Below are positions 18,006 to 30,800 of a DNA stretch of 64,000 nucleotides, one piece after another; position 1 is the stretch's first letter, and each line of letters starts with the position of its first letter. The translations under genes and the position numbers were made by a program. The stretch comes from Oasisia sp. SBJ-2009. Lineage: Eukaryota > Annelida > Polychaeta > Sabellida > Siboglinidae. The stretch is taken from contig OZ024857.1 of NCBI GenBank assembly GCA_964017155.1, forward strand, positions 4,504,869-4,568,868, read 5' to 3'. The notes under the pieces were generated by a model. The model had not been told where the DNA came from, did no database searches, and saw only the letters and a list, made by a program, of their open reading frames with translations.

Positions 18006-18865
18006 ATATATGTCAAAGATGTTTTCAATGTCAGTTTAGTGTATACAGTGAGGCACTGGCATTATAATTTGTATATTTAAAGCACTGCTTGTAGACATGC
18101 ATCACACATGACACATTGGAGTTCGTTCTCTAACAGATGGGTGTCTGCTACAAAGACATCTCAATTAATATTCAATGTCTCACTCACGATTCCTGTGGAC
18201 CATTTATTGGAATGAATGTGTTGCTTCAATGCTGTATAATTGTTATGAAGATATGAGGCATTCAGCGAATCTTTTTGAAGTAACACTACATTAACATACT
18301 CACTTAGGTGTTTGTCCGCCAATCCCGCCATTACCCTACCAAAGAGCCAGAGTATCCTATAGAAACATCATTATGCAGGTTGTCTGCATTGATGTGAGGA
18401 CATGTAGTGTGGAGTGAGTAGAAATGATGTTTTTGTACAGCGCGGCATCAGGACTGTCAAATTATGACAGCTGTCAGTTGGTGCATTTCTGTGTGTTAAG
18501 ACAGACCTGTGTCATTTTGTTTGGTGATGTAATCAGGGCCAATCAGTGTGCGGTTCAACCAGAAATGAAGGGGTGTCAGGTGAGAAAGTGGTTTGGGCGA
18601 ACCTGAGATATCAGAATTTCGCGAATGTTTCACAGCACTTCTATCAATTAAGGGTAAATATGCTGTGAAATTGTCAATAACAGATCTCATCCAATTTAGT
18701 AGGAAATGAAGAACATTTTATTATTCCAATGGAAAATGCAAATGTATGTGGTCTATATCCTTTTAACTACCATTTCCAAAACAATTGTAGACACTCAGAG
18801 AGACACGACTCTATTCTGTGAACAACAGGCTCTTAGGAAGGCTTGTTCTATTTTAGTAAATGACA
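18006..18865. other. No recognisable feature
   Basis: Unique-looking AT-rich sequence between the LINE inverted duplication and a minisatellite. Confidence 0.4.
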
Positions 18866-19640
18866 GCGTGCTATGTTGACAGGTTGGGTGTGCTATGTTG
18901 ACAGGTTGGATGTGCTGTGTTGACAGGTTGGGTGTGCTATGTTGACAGGTTGGTTGTGCTATGTTGACAGCTCGGTGTACTGTATTGACAGTCTGGGTGT
19001 GCTGTGTTGACAGGTTGAGTGTGCTATGTTGACAGGTTGGATGTGCTGTGTTGACAGGTTGGGTGTGCTATGTTGACAGGTTGGTTGTGCTATGTTGACA
19101 GGTTGGGTGTGCTATGTTGACAGGTTGGATGTGCTATGTTGACAGGTTGGGTGTGCTATGTTGACAGGTTGGTTGTGCTGTGTTGACAGGTTGGGTGTGC
19201 TATGTTGACAGGTTGGGTGTGCTATGTTGACAGGTCGGTGTACTGTGTTGACAGTCTGGGTGTGCTGTGTTGACAGGTTGGGTGTGCTATGTTGACAGTC
19301 TGGGTGTGCTGTGTTGACAGTTGGGTGTGCTATGTAGATAGATTGGGTGTATTGTGTTGGCAGTCTGGGTGTGCTATGTTGACAGTTGGGTGTGCTGTGT
19401 TGACAGGTTGGGTGTGCTATGTTAGCAGTCTGGGTGTGCTATGTTGACAGGTTGGGTGTGCTATGTTGATAGTTTGGGTGTGCTATGTTGACAGTTTGGG
19501 TGTACTGTGTTGACAGGTTGGGTGTGCTATGTTGACAGGTTGGGTGTGCTGGGTTGACAGTCTGGGTGTGCTATGTTGATAGGTTGGATGTGCTATGTTG
19601 ACAAGTTGGGTATGCTATGATGACAGGTTGGATAAATATC
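18866..19640. repeat. 22-bp minisatellite, about 35 copies
   Basis: Unit gggtgtgctatgttgacagg plus tt, with common variants (tatgtt/tgtgtt, ggtt/gtct). Flanks are unique. Confidence 0.96.
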
Positions 19641-22600
19641 CCAGTTGTCAATAGATGGATTGATAAGCCAGAGAGCTGTGGCTGATAGACAAGGTACTAA
19701 AAGTATGTGTTTAAATGACAACAGAATGGAGCAATATTTTCAACTAATCTACTAGAAAGAAGTATATTCCAAAGAGTAGGAGAAGCTACAGAAAACACTC
19801 TGGGGACCATTTCACTGACGTTGTTAAGAGCTCGATCAATTTTGATCCTTAACTGTGATCTTGAATTCATGAAAACTGTCAACATCACGACCCACCAGCC
19901 AGACTTTGTCACTGGTTGTCATGGAGATGGTGTCCTCGGAAATACAGCAATAGATATTTGTGTTTTGACAACAGATATTGATTTAACAATGCATTTTGTG
20001 TACCCAGATTTTGTGTACCCAGATAAGGATGAATATTCTTTAAGAGCTCTTTGTCTTACTGAAATGGTCCCTTAATTGGTCCCAATGTTACTATCACTCT
20101 AGGGACAAAAAGTAAATCAGAATTATCAGAACTATCAAAGCTGGACAGGTTCCATACAGAAGTAAGCAATGAATGTATATACAATGGATGCTTATAGGAA
20201 AGTGCCTGTTAAGTTATGGCACACGTCTACACCAACTAAGGGTTTGCATATAGATGTGCCATTTGGTGGATTTATACAAACAACACCATATTATCCAGTA
20301 GATGGCGCCGCAATTGCATGTCATCCGTGAATGCTCTGTATGGCAGTAGGGGTCAAGACCCCAGTTAGACCTCAGGGTGTGACCCATACGAATGTAGTAC
20401 CTTGTGTCATTTGAGATTTTGATAAATTAATTTTATGTGAAGTGAGTACAGTAGGGCAGGCATACTAGTAGATTCAGTGCTGTGATGTATCTGCAGTGTG
20501 ATGACGCGTGTTAGGCTGAGTGTAGTTGGCATACTGATTTTTAGCAATTTTGTTCTTACATGACCCTGCGGATGCAGAAAAACATGCTAAATTTGGTCAA
20601 TATTGACGGGCGGTGCACATACATGCTTTTTAGAAGAGTCCGAGATATGTGATTTTAATTAAGTTTGATCAGCATATCAGTGACATGACTGCAGTGACTG
20701 TGTAGACAGTTTTCTTAGGTACAGTTTCCTTATGATCTGACAAAACACTAACATGGCCGCCAGTGGGAAAATTAACAGTTCTCTGTGCCCTGATAACTGG
20801 GTTAGAAAGCTACATGGCAACAGAAATGCCAGGTGCCATTTTTGGTCACAAATGGTCACTGTTATGTGTATAAAAGTTGTAGAAATTTAAATATATGCCA
20901 GATATGGTGCTAGTAATTGTATACTACACAGGGACACAAAGTTGTAATGGATGGCACAAAGAGTCGGCTGTTTTGTAAAAAAAAAACAGAATCATTCATG
21001 CTGACTCTAGTCTAATTTAGTCTAGAAAATACTTGATGCATGCCACCTATCACGTATATTAGTTTGGAACGACACTGTGTTGGTAAAAACAGGAGTTACT
21101 GTCTGCATCAGGCCATATGCTTTGGCCATGGGCAGTTTGCAGACTGCTTATTAGAACTGGACATTAAAATAATCAGTCAAACTTACTATTTTCAATATGT
21201 GCTGTGGAATGCTCGGGACTGTATGTAGTGAAGAGACTGGTGTCATTTCAACGTTGATAACGACATTTTTAGAGATTCTCTGCATGCATGGCTCAGATAT
21301 AATGCTCTTAAGCATAAGCCAGCTAACTCAGCCATTCCTCAATTGTGGTCGCAGGTATTGATATGTCTCGGCAAGTTGATCACGCATGTTAAAAAAGGCT
21401 GTGCCATCATTGTCATTGACACAGTATTGTTCCAATATAATGTTTGATTCTCTCACACATAAAAGGTTATGCCATAGGTTCATATGAATTTTGTTTTCTG
21501 AAACAATCCACGTTAAGTCTTAATTCCACCACACAGCAGAATGCATCCGCAATGCTTATTGTTTGCTTCTTTCATTGCACCAAATGTAGACTAAATCCAA
21601 TGACAGTTGTTACTGAATATCATAAAATCACTTTTAGGAGCCAAGGCCATCTTGTCAGTCTAAAATCCTCATCAAGAGTGCCTGGATGGTCAGACCTTTA
21701 TGGAGGTGGGGTAACTTGATCAGCTATGTATTATTTGCTTAAAAAGACATGTCAGTACTGAATAGACTTGAAAGAGGAATAAGTCAGCTGTGTATCTGTA
21801 CCACTTACACATGTCTGTCCCTAGCTGTCCTCAAAGGAAAGTCCAAGATGCATCAGGTTTTATGACTGGCTTACAGGAAGTGTGACTGGGCATGCCTTTG
21901 ATCTAATGTTGGCTAGTAAGCTCTGTGAGGAGACTGCAATCATTGTTCTGAGCAAGTGCACTAATTGGGCTGTGTAACAGCATTACATTTGACAAGTTGT
22001 GTTATCTCACTTTTATGAAATCCCCATTTTAAAGTGAAACATGGGCATTATTATGTAGGGCAGGAGTGGCATAACTGTTTTATGTTTTTTATTTCACCAT
22101 ATGGTAACAACAGGCTATGCATGATTTTCTTGCAGATTGTATAGTTGGCTGTTACAGACATATTCTCTATGCAAATATAAGCAAGCTGTCAGTGGCAGTG
22201 TGGCCAGTACCATAAGAGGTATTTAATTAATATGTGATTTTGAAGAAAAATTTGATCAGCATATTAGTGAGATGAAAATGTTCTCAGGTACAGTTTCCTT
22301 ATAATCTGACAAAACGTTAACATGGCTGCCAATGGGAAAACTAACAGTGCTTTGTGCCCTTTAGGGATAATAAAAGCTGGACAGGTTTCATACTGAAGTA
22401 AGCAATGAATGTTTATGTATGTATAGCAATGCCTGTAAGATTGTCAGTATCAAATGTAGTTGCAATAGTTCTAGCAACAGAAATAGATAAATACCAACGA
22501 AAACGTTGTAAATCATGAATGTGATAACAACAGCAAGTTTGATAACTACGTTATCAGAGATTGAAAATGTGTGAAAGATAACTCAGATTTTACACTGAAC

Positions 22601-25392
22601 ATGCAGTGCCATAGAGTTGCTAAACATAGGCTTGGGGGAAAGCTTGGTTTCATTTGTTTTCAGACAATACAGATGTGAAAAACACTAACCATACCATGTA
22701 TTGAACACCCAATCTTCACAGGAGCACTGTCAGTTACAACCAACTAATCGAAGGTTCATGAAGATGATCGCAGAACCAACATAAACAAACACAAATATGC
22801 AGTTTGGCGATTTATTCAGACAACATCAAACTTTCCATGTACATTCCACCTAGAGTCGAGTCTTCACAACTCTCTATGACAGCTGGTCACATGACCCAAC
22901 AACTAGAAACAAACTCTACCAAAATATCACACTTTGACATCATCTGACAAATCTAGCCAAGAACAATTTTTTTTATCTGTGCCTGTAAAATACAATCATT
23001 TTACACAGATCACAGAGATGTAAACAAACAGACGTATACAGACATGCCACAGCTTACAGATTTCCCAGATACACAAGATTTTAATAGGTATTTGCTTCAA
23101 ATTTTAAATTAATGATAATGCACATCTGTCGTGTATTATCACAGAAATATCAATTCAAATGACAAAATGGTGCATCAGCTGGAGTGTTCAGAGACAAGAA
23201 CTGTTTAAGATAGATATTTCCAACAAAATGCAGTGGATTTAGTTTGACATGTTTTACACTGTATCAGAAATGCTATTTGCCAGCTAACCAGTGAAAAATG
23301 AATTGATACAGTGTCTAAACAAATTAACCTCTAACCAAGAAAAGTGGCAAGTCTGTAAGTGGCTCCTACAAAATGCAAGCAAACAATTGTGATGCATTCA
23401 CCTTTTTTTAATAACAACACTATACCAAATGATTTGTAAATGGCCACTTTAGTGTAATACAGTAATGTTTCTGATTTTTTTCTATGAAATTTATATACAA
23501 TTATTATAACAACAAATCTATAATGCTTAATCAAAATTTTACATTGACTGGTAAATAACAACATTCATATTCGTCAAAATTATATTTAACATGAAAAACA
23601 AGTTAAAACTTTCCAAAAATGTAAATCTATGATCACTATTTCAATATATAAATCAGTAATCACACAATAAATATATCACAGTTGTGCTATACAACTCAGA
23701 GTATCCACACACCAAAAATATCACAATATATGTGGCTATGCCACATTTACAGACAATTCACGATGTTAAACAGTTGACACCGATTTTAAAAGCTGGACAG
23801 CTACACCACAGTAGTACAACACTGGTGGATTCAGCAGATAATCTCCACATAATCTACAGCCAGGTTACAACACCGGGGAAAGGACGGCCGTCATGATGAC
23901 AACATTTTGGTACTGGTTGTTTCTGTAGAACCGACCAATTATCTGAACTGTGTTAATACAGAACATCACACTATGGTAGGTTAACAAAACAACACATTGC
24001 TTTGGTGTTATCTATTTTAAAACTATCCATATAATGTAAAAAACTGATAACAATCAGGTATAATTAATATAAAGAATCTATACAAATACATATGTAAATT
24101 TTAGCTGTGATTATTTGTTTAAAATAGCTATAATCTATGACAGAGTAAGCTGGGAGATCAAGTTATCATGTATCAAAACGTTGTAATTGGTTGACAAGCC
24201 AAACAACCCGCGGTAGCCATCTACCCTTGCATCTATGGCAACTGCCTGGTTTGGTCTGTCAGTGCAAAAGTCGGCCAAACATTGTGATGTTAGGCCAAGT
24301 AATAAAAGAAACTGTTTATGCCAGACTTATTTTAACATCAAGGGAACCATATAATTTAATTGGATTTGATTGGGTTTTTTGAAGACATGTTTTCAACCAA
24401 GATTTTTCAACAAAACCAATAAATGTCTATTCTCAACAGGAAAAAATAAAGAGACATCTAAAATGGAAGCACGGAATGGATTTGAAACATGTTTCTTTTT
24501 TCATTTGGCCTTGTTCCTGTTCAGCTCAAAGCATGGAACTTACCAGAGAAAAGTGTGTTCATGGCAGTGTGCCACTCAAAACAAACTTCTCTGCAGCATC
24601 ACAGTGAAATGAGAAACACTCGTATATATTTGATTAAATATTAAAACAATATAAATTAAAATGACACACATCCATAATGATGCCATCTGTATCACAGTAG
24701 TACTACAAAATACCAAGTGGACCTACTTCTAAAGTGTCACAGTATATTAAGTCATGCCATGTAAAGACAAGACATAATAAAGGACAGTGTTAAACCGTTG
24801 TCGGTGAGTTGACAGTGGCAGGTGACACTGACAGATTGTGTGTACACAATCTGTACACAACCTACATCACAACTCACACACACGTGTACAACTGATCACA
24901 TCACCCCCGCCACAACTTTCATTTGATGTGTCCATTGTCCACATCTTTATATCATTCAAATGCGCAGTCGCAGTGAAGTGACGATTCGTAGACGACAATG
25001 GCTTTGTCTATCTACCAACTGTTTGCCCCACTTTGTCAACTGTCCACTAGGAATGTATAATCCAGTTGTGGCAGTGGTGGTGTGGTCAGTGGTGGTGTGG
25101 TCAGTGGTGGTCAGTGTGCCCTTTGTTGGGGAGTGACCAACAGCCATGCTGCGTTTACAGACAACGGGAGGCAAGAACAAAATGATGACACAATGGTAAG
25201 GAGCCACTGTTAACATTGATGCCGTCATCAACTACAAAGCGTACAAGTACAGTTGTAGAACAGACAGCATTGCTGACTTGTCTACAACTGTGTGTTACGT
25301 GCCTGCAGTGAAAACTACGGTGTGGTCCGAGTCCATGTCGTTGGTCAGTATCAGTCGTCGTCTTGGGGTTGCCGTTCCATCCGATGTGTCCA
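19641..25392. other. Intergenic or 3'-untranslated sequence with old dispersed duplications
   Basis: No coding exon found. Segments at 20640-20800 and 22225-22370 are diverged direct copies (shared: ggtacagtttccttatgatc). Another shared piece links 20130-20180 with 22378-22420 (agctggacaggttccatac type). The 3'-untranslated region of the Cys-rich gene must start at 25392; its end is not clear. The first AATAAA on the minus strand that I notice is at 22816-22811. Confidence 0.4.
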
Positions 25393-25536
25393 CTACAGCA
25401 GCACACTGACAGAGTAGGTGATGAGTGAAGCAATCGCAATGTTCACTTTCACCCAGAATCCACCACGTAGGAATCCGGCGGCGGAACTCAAGTCATCCTT
25501 GTTGCAGTTGTTGGAGTTGCAGCAACGTGAGCACTT
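25393..25536 (-). CDS. Exon 23: end of Ly6/uPAR-like domain and GPI-anchor signal, stop
   Basis: 144 bases including TAG, with acceptor cattcccattgcag. KCSRCCNSNNCN carries the CCxxxxCN end typical of LU domains. It is followed by DDLSSAAGF (small residues, possible anchor site) and a C-terminal hydrophobic tail VKVNIAIASLITYSVSVLL. This is the usual layout of a GPI-attachment signal. Confidence 0.85.
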   Translation of the reverse strand, partial: KCSRCCNSNNCNKDDLSSAAGFLRGGFWVKVNIAIASLITYSVSVLL

Positions 25537-27805
25537 CTGCAATGGGAATGAATAATATGTAAAACAAATGTGAACACTTGCAACATAGGAAGGCCATGGA
25601 GGGGTGGAAGGCCATGGAGGGGTGGAAGGCCATGGAGGTGTGGAAGGCCATGGAGGGGTGGAAGGCCATGGAGGGGTGGAAGGCCATGGAGGGGTGGAAT
25701 TATTTTCAGTATGTTTTGTAGTCACGCGACAGTAATTTTGATGACACAGTGTTGGCAAATTTATTCTGATTTATACAATATAATTTTGCTTTGCTTTAAT
25801 TAGTTTCAGTTAGTCATACAACAATGATGTGTAAATCATTTCTGGTTCAGATTATATACACTTTTATATAATTCTGATGAACAGTTTTTACGATACGGTT
25901 CATTATGTGAACGCAAGTCTGGTCATAGTGTTGAGGTCCTCAGAAACCAGGACATGTGGAATGAATGTAAGGGAAACGGGCACGGAAGAGAACAGATGGG
26001 AGAAGAGGAAGATTGAAATGGGAGGGATGTGTGAAGGAAGACATACTTGGCTGGACTGGGAGGGAATGGAGACTGACAGGTAGAGACTTTATTTAGTTGT
26101 TTTATCACCTCAGATTTATCATTACAACACACTTCAGTGACTTCGAATATAGCCCAACTGAGAATTAGAAGAATATAATGCTGCATCTGTTTGTTATACA
26201 CATTAAATCTATCACATACATAATGAAAGCCAATAAATAGAAACCACCAGCCTCACAAGCCTGGGCTGGTTGTCATCCAAACCACCCCTGACAACTCATC
26301 TATGTGAAGCATGACAGTTAGCTGAGTCTAATTAGTTTTCTCACTTTTCCAGTCTCATCCGCCTCACCCATGAGAACAGTGCAAATACTGCCCCAATTTG
26401 AAGATGGATAAACAGTTTCTGGGAATTGCAGTATAATGACTCGTCTGCCCAGTCACATGAGCAGCTGAATAGTTTTGTGGATTCAAATTTTACTTGTACA
26501 TACATTGCATGTAACATGAGTTGCGTGTGGCTGATAGCACCCAACACTATATCACATGACCAGAGGTCAACCACACTCCTTGTGTGCGATTTCATTGGCT
26601 GAGCTTAAAAGACATGTTATCCAAAGTGATCTGCCAAGGGTACCGCTGCCTGGCACTGGTGTACTCAGCAGCAGCAATCCTTGGCACACAAGGGTGCAGC
26701 AGGCACAGTAAATACACACCGTGTCGTCCCCATTTGGCACACATTTCTCTACGTCAGGAGTGTCACAGGTGGTGTTGGAACACTTGCGACTGTGGGTCTT
26801 AACGCCGTCAGCTGTTTCCACCATGTTCGTCTGTCACAAATCACAGGGGTAAGTAAAGTGATGCATTGTGGGTACAAGTTCAACTGAAACTACATTTATT
26901 TAGACCATGAGGTATTCCTGCAACAATGTTGATACAAAAGTAACATGTGCCTGAGACATCTGCTAGCTCAAACATCCCACACACCGTTGTCATTTTATAA
27001 ACTTATGTCAGTGAGAATCTTTGACGCCAGAATTGCAACAAAATATATGACAGAATGTTCAATCATTCCTGCATCCATTGTTAATAGCTTTGTGGATCTT
27101 TTGCTGCAGTCAAGGAGACTCTTAGGAGTTCACTTATACAGAGGCCATTTTACTTGCTGCCATAGAAACGGGAGGTCTGGCATATGTCTTACTACGTGAG
27201 AATGTGTACACATGATAGCTGTAGAAATTGCATTATACTTTTGTTAATTACATCTACCTCACAAGTATAATTTTAAAGAATACTCAATATTATAATTAAC
27301 CAAGAAACTAAAACATTTCTACATTCAAGGTGTATTACATTTGTAAATCAATGCAAATGGTCCTATCGAAAAGAACAGCGTTCCTGTAATGTAGAATGAC
27401 GTTATCGCCATCTTTGGTCAAAAGTAAAAAAGTACTTTATCTTTGGTCAACAAAACTAATGATAAATATTACACACTGTGGTTATGTTTAAACCAGCATA
27501 AAAAAAAAATTAAAAAGTCATTAATATCAACGTTACTATTCATACCATCTTGCCAACCCTGACAGTGACTCACCCAGCAGCCTTGGCCAGAGTTGATGAG
27601 ACACAGCACCGGCTTCATGTCATCTTTACCACAGTCTTCACACTCATAGCACATCACTGTGGACAGCAACAGGACCAGTTGGACACTCACTTCTTACAGT
27701 GACAGAAGCAAGTTGGTGGACACATTTCTACCTGTCATAGATGTCTACACGTAATGTGAATACATCATTGTTCCTGTTCACATGTTCAAAAGTGCAGGGC
27801 AACAA

Positions 27806-27845
<40 letters not shown>

Positions 27846-30800
27846 GTATCACAAATTGTTGCTCTACACATTTGAACATGTGTCTACTTCAATGATGTAT
27901 GTATATATAAAGCACAAATCTAAATATTCCAGTTACTGGTTACTCTTACACTCATATTTTTATATAACAATTTTACTTTAACAAATATTCTAGTTTTGTT
28001 TTCCACACAAGAAAGGCAGATTATATTATTTCTATGATTATAAAATTTTAGTGCTGTGCACTATATCGACTTTAGCCTGAAAAATCCCAGGCAACGGGGT
28101 GATGTCGACTGGTGGAACAGCCTGCAAAGGGTGTGTTTGTTTGACTCACTCACCTCCACACTGAGTCTTGTCCTCGGTGGCTGTGTAACCGCTGGAGCAC
28201 GCGTCACAGGCCAATGAACTGTCCTCACACACAGCACAGTTCGATAGACCATTGCTGTCACAAGCTGTAAGAACATACAAGAGACAATGTAACTACTGGA
28301 CACATGTCATTGGTCCATTCATGCAGTCATCACAGTTGTGTAGATGTCACACGCTGTAAGAACATACAACAGACAATGTGACTAGTGGAACACGTCACTG
28401 GTCCATTTGTGAATCATCACAATTTACTCTCTCTCATTTTTGGCTGTTCATTCTGCACTTTGCAGATCTCACCCTACAGGATGAATTTCTTGTAGTAACA
28501 GTCTGGTATGTGTATTCACCAACTATAGCAGGCGTATTACTTATATTGAAACCAACATTTACAGTTAGCACACATATTGAAAAATATAACATTTTCACAA
28601 GGTTTATGTAACATAATATTGGAAGAATTAATAAAACATATTTTGTCTCAATACACGGCTAAATATTAACAATTCACACTGACATTTCTACTGCTGTGAG
28701 TTTCATATTTTTAGTTACTTACTAGGAATTTTTCTTTTTTACCACATATTTGAGGAAATATTTACTAATTAGTTACAAATAAGTATGATTAGTCGTTCTT
28801 TTTTAACAACATCTTAGCCAATGCAGGTAACTTACAGACACAAGCAGTCTTGTTGTCATTGAACGTGAATCCAGGACTACAAGCCGTGCAGACAATTTTG
28901 TCGTGAGACTTTGTGCACTCGCTGCAGTCTTTAAATGTCGCTTCTGAACACACTGCAACAACCAACAGACAGGAGTCAGAACACACTGCAACAACCAACA
29001 GACAGGAGTCAGAACGCACTGCAACAACCAACAGACAGGAGTCAGAACACACTGCTACAACCAACAGACAGGAGTCAGAACACACTGCAACAACCAACAG
29101 ACAGGAGTCAGAAAGGCAGCTATAAGTGGACAATAACTTATCTTAGTTCCATCCATTTTGTAACTTCAACTGGCTTACCACCAGTGAACTGGGTGTCTTA
29201 AAGTTAGACCTACACATTACTGGGATGACTAAGACCAGATATTACAATTTGAGACAATATGTTACATGGTTAAATCACCAGAGCTGGTTATTGCGCCACA
29301 AAGCAATGCAAGCACGATGGCAACACATTAAGTAACATTTGACGTACGACCAATTAGCAACTGATGTAGGTGAAGCAACGTTCTTACTCTTGCACGACTT
29401 GGTCTTGTCCAGGACATAGGATGACACACAGCTGTCACACGTGATACTGCCACCGGACTGTGAACACTGGCTGCAGTGGGGCGGGCAGGCTGCACAGACA
29501 AGTCATGATTTGTACAACGACTGAAACAAACTCTCGGCACAAAGTGACATGACTAACTGGTGACAAGAAGACACAGGTGGACTGGCCATGTGTTGTGAAC
29601 GGATGATAACATAAATGGTGAAGTGAGATCTCCAAGATATGCTCCTCAGCTGGGACCAGGCTGTCATGTGGGCTACAGACAAATGGAAATGGAGACGTCT
29701 TGTCTTATACAACTTTAAGAACAAAGAATATTGAGTAAGTTGGTCAGTTTTACAACTTCACTGTATTGAATGTGCTATATATGTGAGTACATTTGAGTGA
29801 GGTTTTATTTACTTAATTTAGATAGGATTACATAAATTAAATAACATTAGAAATGGAACATCTGTAAAAGACACATGAGAAAGTATTCAGCCTCACAGAC
29901 AACTACAGACGAATGAAGACATCACTGGACCAACACTGGCGGTGTGAATACAACACTGATATGTCTCAACAGGGCAGGTTACACATGGAAACAATTAACT
30001 GTGGACTCTTGATAAGTTCCAGGTTTCTGAGTCCACTTCCCTCTGCTCTGGATGGCAGACTTGTTAAACCATGTTGATGCTAACCACTGCATGTCTACCC
30101 ATCATGGACATCACACTTGGATGTCATATTCAGCCTCACACAGGACTACAACTAAATGGAACACATCATCTGCTGATTGTGTAAATCCTGGCAGTGTGAA
30201 TAGGTTTAAATACAAAACTGGAACATTTCTAAAAATGACAGACTGCACATATATAAGAAACAAACCATGTTGGACATTTGATAAGTTATTGGCTTCAGTC
30301 CACATGCCATGTGGAGTTTTAGCTCTGGATGGCTGAATTATTACACTGTGTTGGTACTCACCGCCACATGTCTTGTTCTCCATCATGACACTCTGACTGT
30401 CACACTTGGAGCAGGCCATGACACCATTGGCCACACTGCACTCGAGACAGTGGGATGGACACGAGGCACACTGACCGTCATTGACCTTGTAGCGGGCACA
30501 ACATTCACCACATGTCATCACTCCATTGTCTTCTGAGCACGTCTTGCAGTTTGATGGGCAGGCTGTAGACACAAGTCAGAACGTCATTAATGTGGAGTAA
30601 CTAGACTTCATCTGCACATTCACGTTAACTGTGACCAGTGGACAGTGGGAAACATGCTTACAAAGATGACACTAGGTAGAGTTTGCATATCATTTAAATG
30701 ATCTATTATATCTGGCCACATGTGAATATGCACATGTACAACTTGTGTATTATTTACAAACACCACAGGCCAAATACTGTTGTACCTAGTTTATTGATTC

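Noticed and set aside
22811..22816. Poly(A) signal AATAAA for the Cys-rich gene
   Set aside because: It is 2.6 kb beyond the stop codon and a single hexamer in AT-rich DNA is weak evidence; not annotated as a feature.
25493..25803. Pro/Ser/Trp and Arg/Gly/Trp repeat proteins on both strands
   Set aside because: They come from an 18-bp minisatellite in an intron; 18 is a multiple of three so frames stay open by chance.
27574..27700. Separate Ly6 gene with its own signal peptide (VQLVLLLST)
   Set aside because: There is no in-frame ATG after the upstream stop, a good acceptor lies between it and MCYEC, and the phase fits the Cys-module exons.
28913..29201. Thr/Gln/Arg repeat frames on the plus strand
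   Set aside because: Antisense of the 33-bp acceptor-unit repeat; no independent support.
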